Assembly (NCBI GenBank): GCA_963759095.1
Contig: CAVWYF010000013.1
Span: 1-64,000 of the forward strand
DNA: 64,000 nucleotides
DNA from: Anderseniella sp963759095
GTDB lineage: Bacteria; Pseudomonadota; Alphaproteobacteria; Rhizobiales; Aestuariivirgaceae
Direction: 5' to 3'
The notes beneath the pieces were generated by a model that was not told the origin of the DNA, did not search any database, and saw nothing but the letters and a program-made list of their open reading frames with translations. Below are positions 61,846-64,000 of this stretch, one piece after another; position 1 is the first letter of the stretch; every line of letters starts with the position of its first letter. The position numbers and the translations under genes were made by a program.

Positions 61846-64000
61846 ATGAACGATATGAGCGCCAGTAAGTGCCCCGTAATGAGCGGGTCCAATGCCCAGA
61901 AGGCAACCGGAAGCACCGCGAACCAGCATTGGTGGCCGAACCAGTTGAACCTGAAGATCCTTCACCAGAACTCGCCAATGATCGACCCGATGGGCGACAA
62001 CTTCAATTATGCCGAAGAGTTCAAGAGCCTCGACCTGGCCGCGGTCAAGCAGGACATCGTCGCATTGATGACCACATCACAGGAGTGGTGGCCAGCCGAC
62101 TATGGACATTACGGGCCGTTCTTTATCCGGATGGCATGGCACAGCGCAGGGACATACCGGACCTATGACGGCCGCGGCGGCGCGTCTTCCGGTTCACAGC
62201 GTTTTGCGCCGCTGAACAGCTGGCCTGACAATGGCAACCTGGACAAGGCCCGCGCCCTGCTGTGGCCGATCAAGCAGAAGTACGGCAAGAAAATCTCATG
62301 GGCTGACCTGATGGTCCTGACCGGCAACTGCGCGCTTGAATCCATGGGTTTTGAAACATTCGGGTTCGCCGGCGGACGCGAAGACGTCTGGGAACCGGAA
62401 GAAGACATCTACTGGGGTCCTGAAACAACCTGGCTCGGCGACGAGCGCTATAGCGGCGACCGTGAGCTTGCCAATCCCCTCGGCGCTGTTCAGATGGGTC
62501 TGATCTATGTGAATCCGGAAGGCCCCAACGGCAACCCTGATCCGGTCGCATCGGGCAGAGACATCCGTGAGACATTCGCCCGCATGGCGATGAATGACGA
62601 GGAAACCGTTGCCCTTACTGCCGGTGGACACACTTTCGGCAAGGCACATGGTGCCGGCGACCCGGAACAATTCGTCGGCCGTGAACCTGAAGGCGCCGGC
62701 ATTGAAGAACAGGGCCTCGGCTGGAAGAACACCATGGGCAGCGGCAAAGGCGGCGATACCATCACCAGTGGCATCGAAGGTGCATGGACGCCAACGCCAA
62801 TCACCTGGGACAACAGCTACTTCGACACGCTGTTTGGGTATGAGTGGGAACTGACGAAAAGCCCTGCCGGAGCCAACCAGTGGACACCTACCGACAAGTC
62901 TGCCGCAAGCACTGTGCCGGACGCGCATGATGCCGCCAAAACACATGCGCCGATGATGACCACAGCGGACATGGCCATGCGGATGGATCCGGCCTATGAA
63001 AAAATCTCAAGGCGCTTCCACCAGAACCCGGCCGAGCTCGCAGATGCGTTTGCCAGGGCCTGGTACAAGCTGACCCACCGTGACATGGGCCCGGTCTCGC
63101 GTTATCTCGGCGCCGAGGTTCCCGAAGAAGAACTGCTGTGGCAGGATCCTGTTCCGGCAGCCGATCATGAGTTGATCGGGGCGCAGGATATCGCTGCCCT
63201 CAAGGCCAAACTTCTTGATTCAGGTCTGTCGATTTCGCAGCTGGTGTCTACCGCCTGGGCCTCGGCGGCAACCTTCCGTGGCAGCGACAAGCGTGGCGGC
63301 GCCAATGGTGCCCGCATTCGCCTGGCTCCGCAGAAAGACTGGGAGGTCAACAGCCCGGCCCAACTGGCAAGCGTGCTGAAAACCCTGGAAGCCATCCAGA
63401 GTGACTTCAACTCAGGCAGCAAGAAAGTGTCCCTGGCCGACCTGATCGTCCTGGGTGGATGTGCGGCCGTTGAGAAAGCAGCCAAGAACGCCGGCCATGA
63501 CGTAGAGGTTCCGTTCTCTCCCGGACGCACGGATGCCACACAGGAACAGACCGATGTGGAAGCATTTGGCGTGCTTGAACCAGCAGCAGACGGATTCCGC
63601 AACTATCTGAAGGCCGGCCAAGGCCGCTCGGCAGAAGAGCTTCTGGTGGATCGTGCCCAACTCATGACATTGACGGCGCCGGAAATGACGGTCCTGGTCG
63701 GCGGCATGCGCGCACTTGACACTAACGCGGATGGGTCCAGCCATGGTGTCTTCACCGACCAGCCAGAGACCCTGAGCAATGACTTCTTCGTCAACCTGCT
63801 CAGCCGGGACACGAATTGGGAACAGTCTTCAGCATCTGCGGACGTGTTCGAAGGCAAAGACCGCGCATCCGGCAAGGATAAATGGACCGGAAGCCGTGTC
63901 GACCTGGTCTTCGGATCAAACTCGCAACTGCGTGCCCTGGCGGAAGTCTACGGATGTGACGACGCCCAGCAGGCGTTTGTAGGCGACTTTGTTGCGGCGT
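61846..64000 (+). CDS. katG: Catalase-peroxidase KatG (3' end beyond window)
   Basis: 718 residues in the window, lacking only about 10-20 at the C-terminus. Bifunctional haem enzyme that breaks down hydrogen peroxide. The distal triad is Arg95, Trp98, His99 (FFIRMAWHSAG), the proximal His262 (TAGGHTFGKAHG), and the Trp98-Tyr221-Met247 adduct needed for catalase activity is intact. A second, non-haem domain follows from about 430. ATG 61846 has GGAG 6 nt upstream and gives the normal N-terminus ('MNDMSASKCPVMSG'). Confidence 0.96.
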   Translation, partial: MNDMSASKCPVMSGSNAQKATGSTANQHWWPNQLNLKILHQNSPMIDPMGDNFNYAEEFKSLDLAAVKQDIVALMTTSQEWWPADYGHYGPFFIRMAWHSAGTYRTYDGRGGASSGSQRFAPLNSWPDNGNLDKARALLWPIKQKYGKKISWADLMVLTGNCALESMGFETFGFAGGREDVWEPEEDIYWGPETTWLGDERYSGDRELANPLGAVQMGLIYVNPEGPNGNPDPVASGRDIRETFARMAMNDEETVALTAGGHTFGKAHGAGDPEQFVGREPEGAGIEEQGLGWKNTMGSGKGGDTITSGIEGAWTPTPITWDNSYFDTLFGYEWELTKSPAGANQWTPTDKSAASTVPDAHDAAKTHAPMMTTADMAMRMDPAYEKISRRFHQNPAELADAFARAWYKLTHRDMGPVSRYLGAEVPEEELLWQDPVPAADHELIGAQDIAALKAKLLDSGLSISQLVSTAWASAATFRGSDKRGGANGARIRLAPQKDWEVNSPAQLASVLKTLEAIQSDFNSGSKKVSLADLIVLGGCAAVEKAAKNAGHDVEVPFSPGRTDATQEQTDVEAFGVLEPAADGFRNYLKAGQGRSAEELLVDRAQLMTLTAPEMTVLVGGMRALDTNADGSSHGVFTDQPETLSNDFFVNLLSRDTNWEQSSASADVFEGKDRASGKDKWTGSRVDLVFGSNSQLRALAEVYGCDDAQQAFVGDFVAA

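Overview
The window looks like the chromosome of a free-living alphaproteobacterium, most likely a marine member of the Hyphomicrobiales. This is inferred from gene content: a complete general L-amino-acid uptake operon (aapJQMP), an Usg-family gene, a polyamine-type ABC operon, BKACE and GFA-type enzymes, DMT and DHA2 exporters and katG. No rRNA, tRNA or CRISPR array was seen.

Layout. 0-13.3 kb is transport and core metabolism: aapJQMP (minus), metC, creA with a translationally coupled quinone-oxidoreductase-like gene, an EamA exporter, a DUF3574 gene, and a four-gene polyamine/spermidine-type ABC operon (minus). 13.46-27.87 kb is a minus-strand prophage remnant of T7-like (podoviral) type. 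It keeps the tail-tube A and B proteins, three internal-virion or ejection proteins (one with a lysozyme domain), a beta-helix tailspike and a lysis cassette ending in an intrinsic terminator. No terminase, portal, scaffold, capsid, polymerase or integrase gene is present, and two structural genes are frameshifted. A sulfotransferase gene with its own terminator sits inside it like a moron.

28-36.7 kb holds a cupin gene, an ECF sigma factor coupled to a membrane-anchored VWA protein, a LysR regulator divergent from a GcvT-like aminomethyltransferase, two glyoxalase-superfamily genes, a frameshifted GFA gene and an aspartate-racemase homologue lacking both catalytic cysteines. 36.9-43.2 kb carries usg, a 271-bp MITE-like element, an EmrB-type exporter, a type III polyketide synthase with an Asn-Gly-His repeat insertion coupled to an isoprenylcysteine-methyltransferase-like gene, and divergently a BKACE-SDR pair. 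43-53.6 kb is mostly small exported proteins (two monohaem cytochromes c, a cytochrome P460-like protein, a basic Arg/His-rich protein), an arginase-family enzyme, a serine hydrolase, a LysR-like/GNAT-like pair and an NsrR-like Rrf2 regulator. 53.8-64 kb has an SLC13/TrkA-C transporter, a second, intact GFA gene, an alpha/beta hydrolase and a PNPOx-like gene divergent from a LysR regulator, two gene fragments (Coq4-like and fatty-acid desaturase), a GbsR/MarR-like regulator, and katG, which runs off the window end.

Four genes (8.8, 22.0, 23.2 and 35.7 kb) appear frameshifted at short homopolymers. Either the assembly has residual indels or several genes are decaying. A structured intergenic repeat that starts at the stop codon of the upstream gene occurs twice (34.9 and 39.2 kb), with a possible third degenerate copy (33.96 kb).
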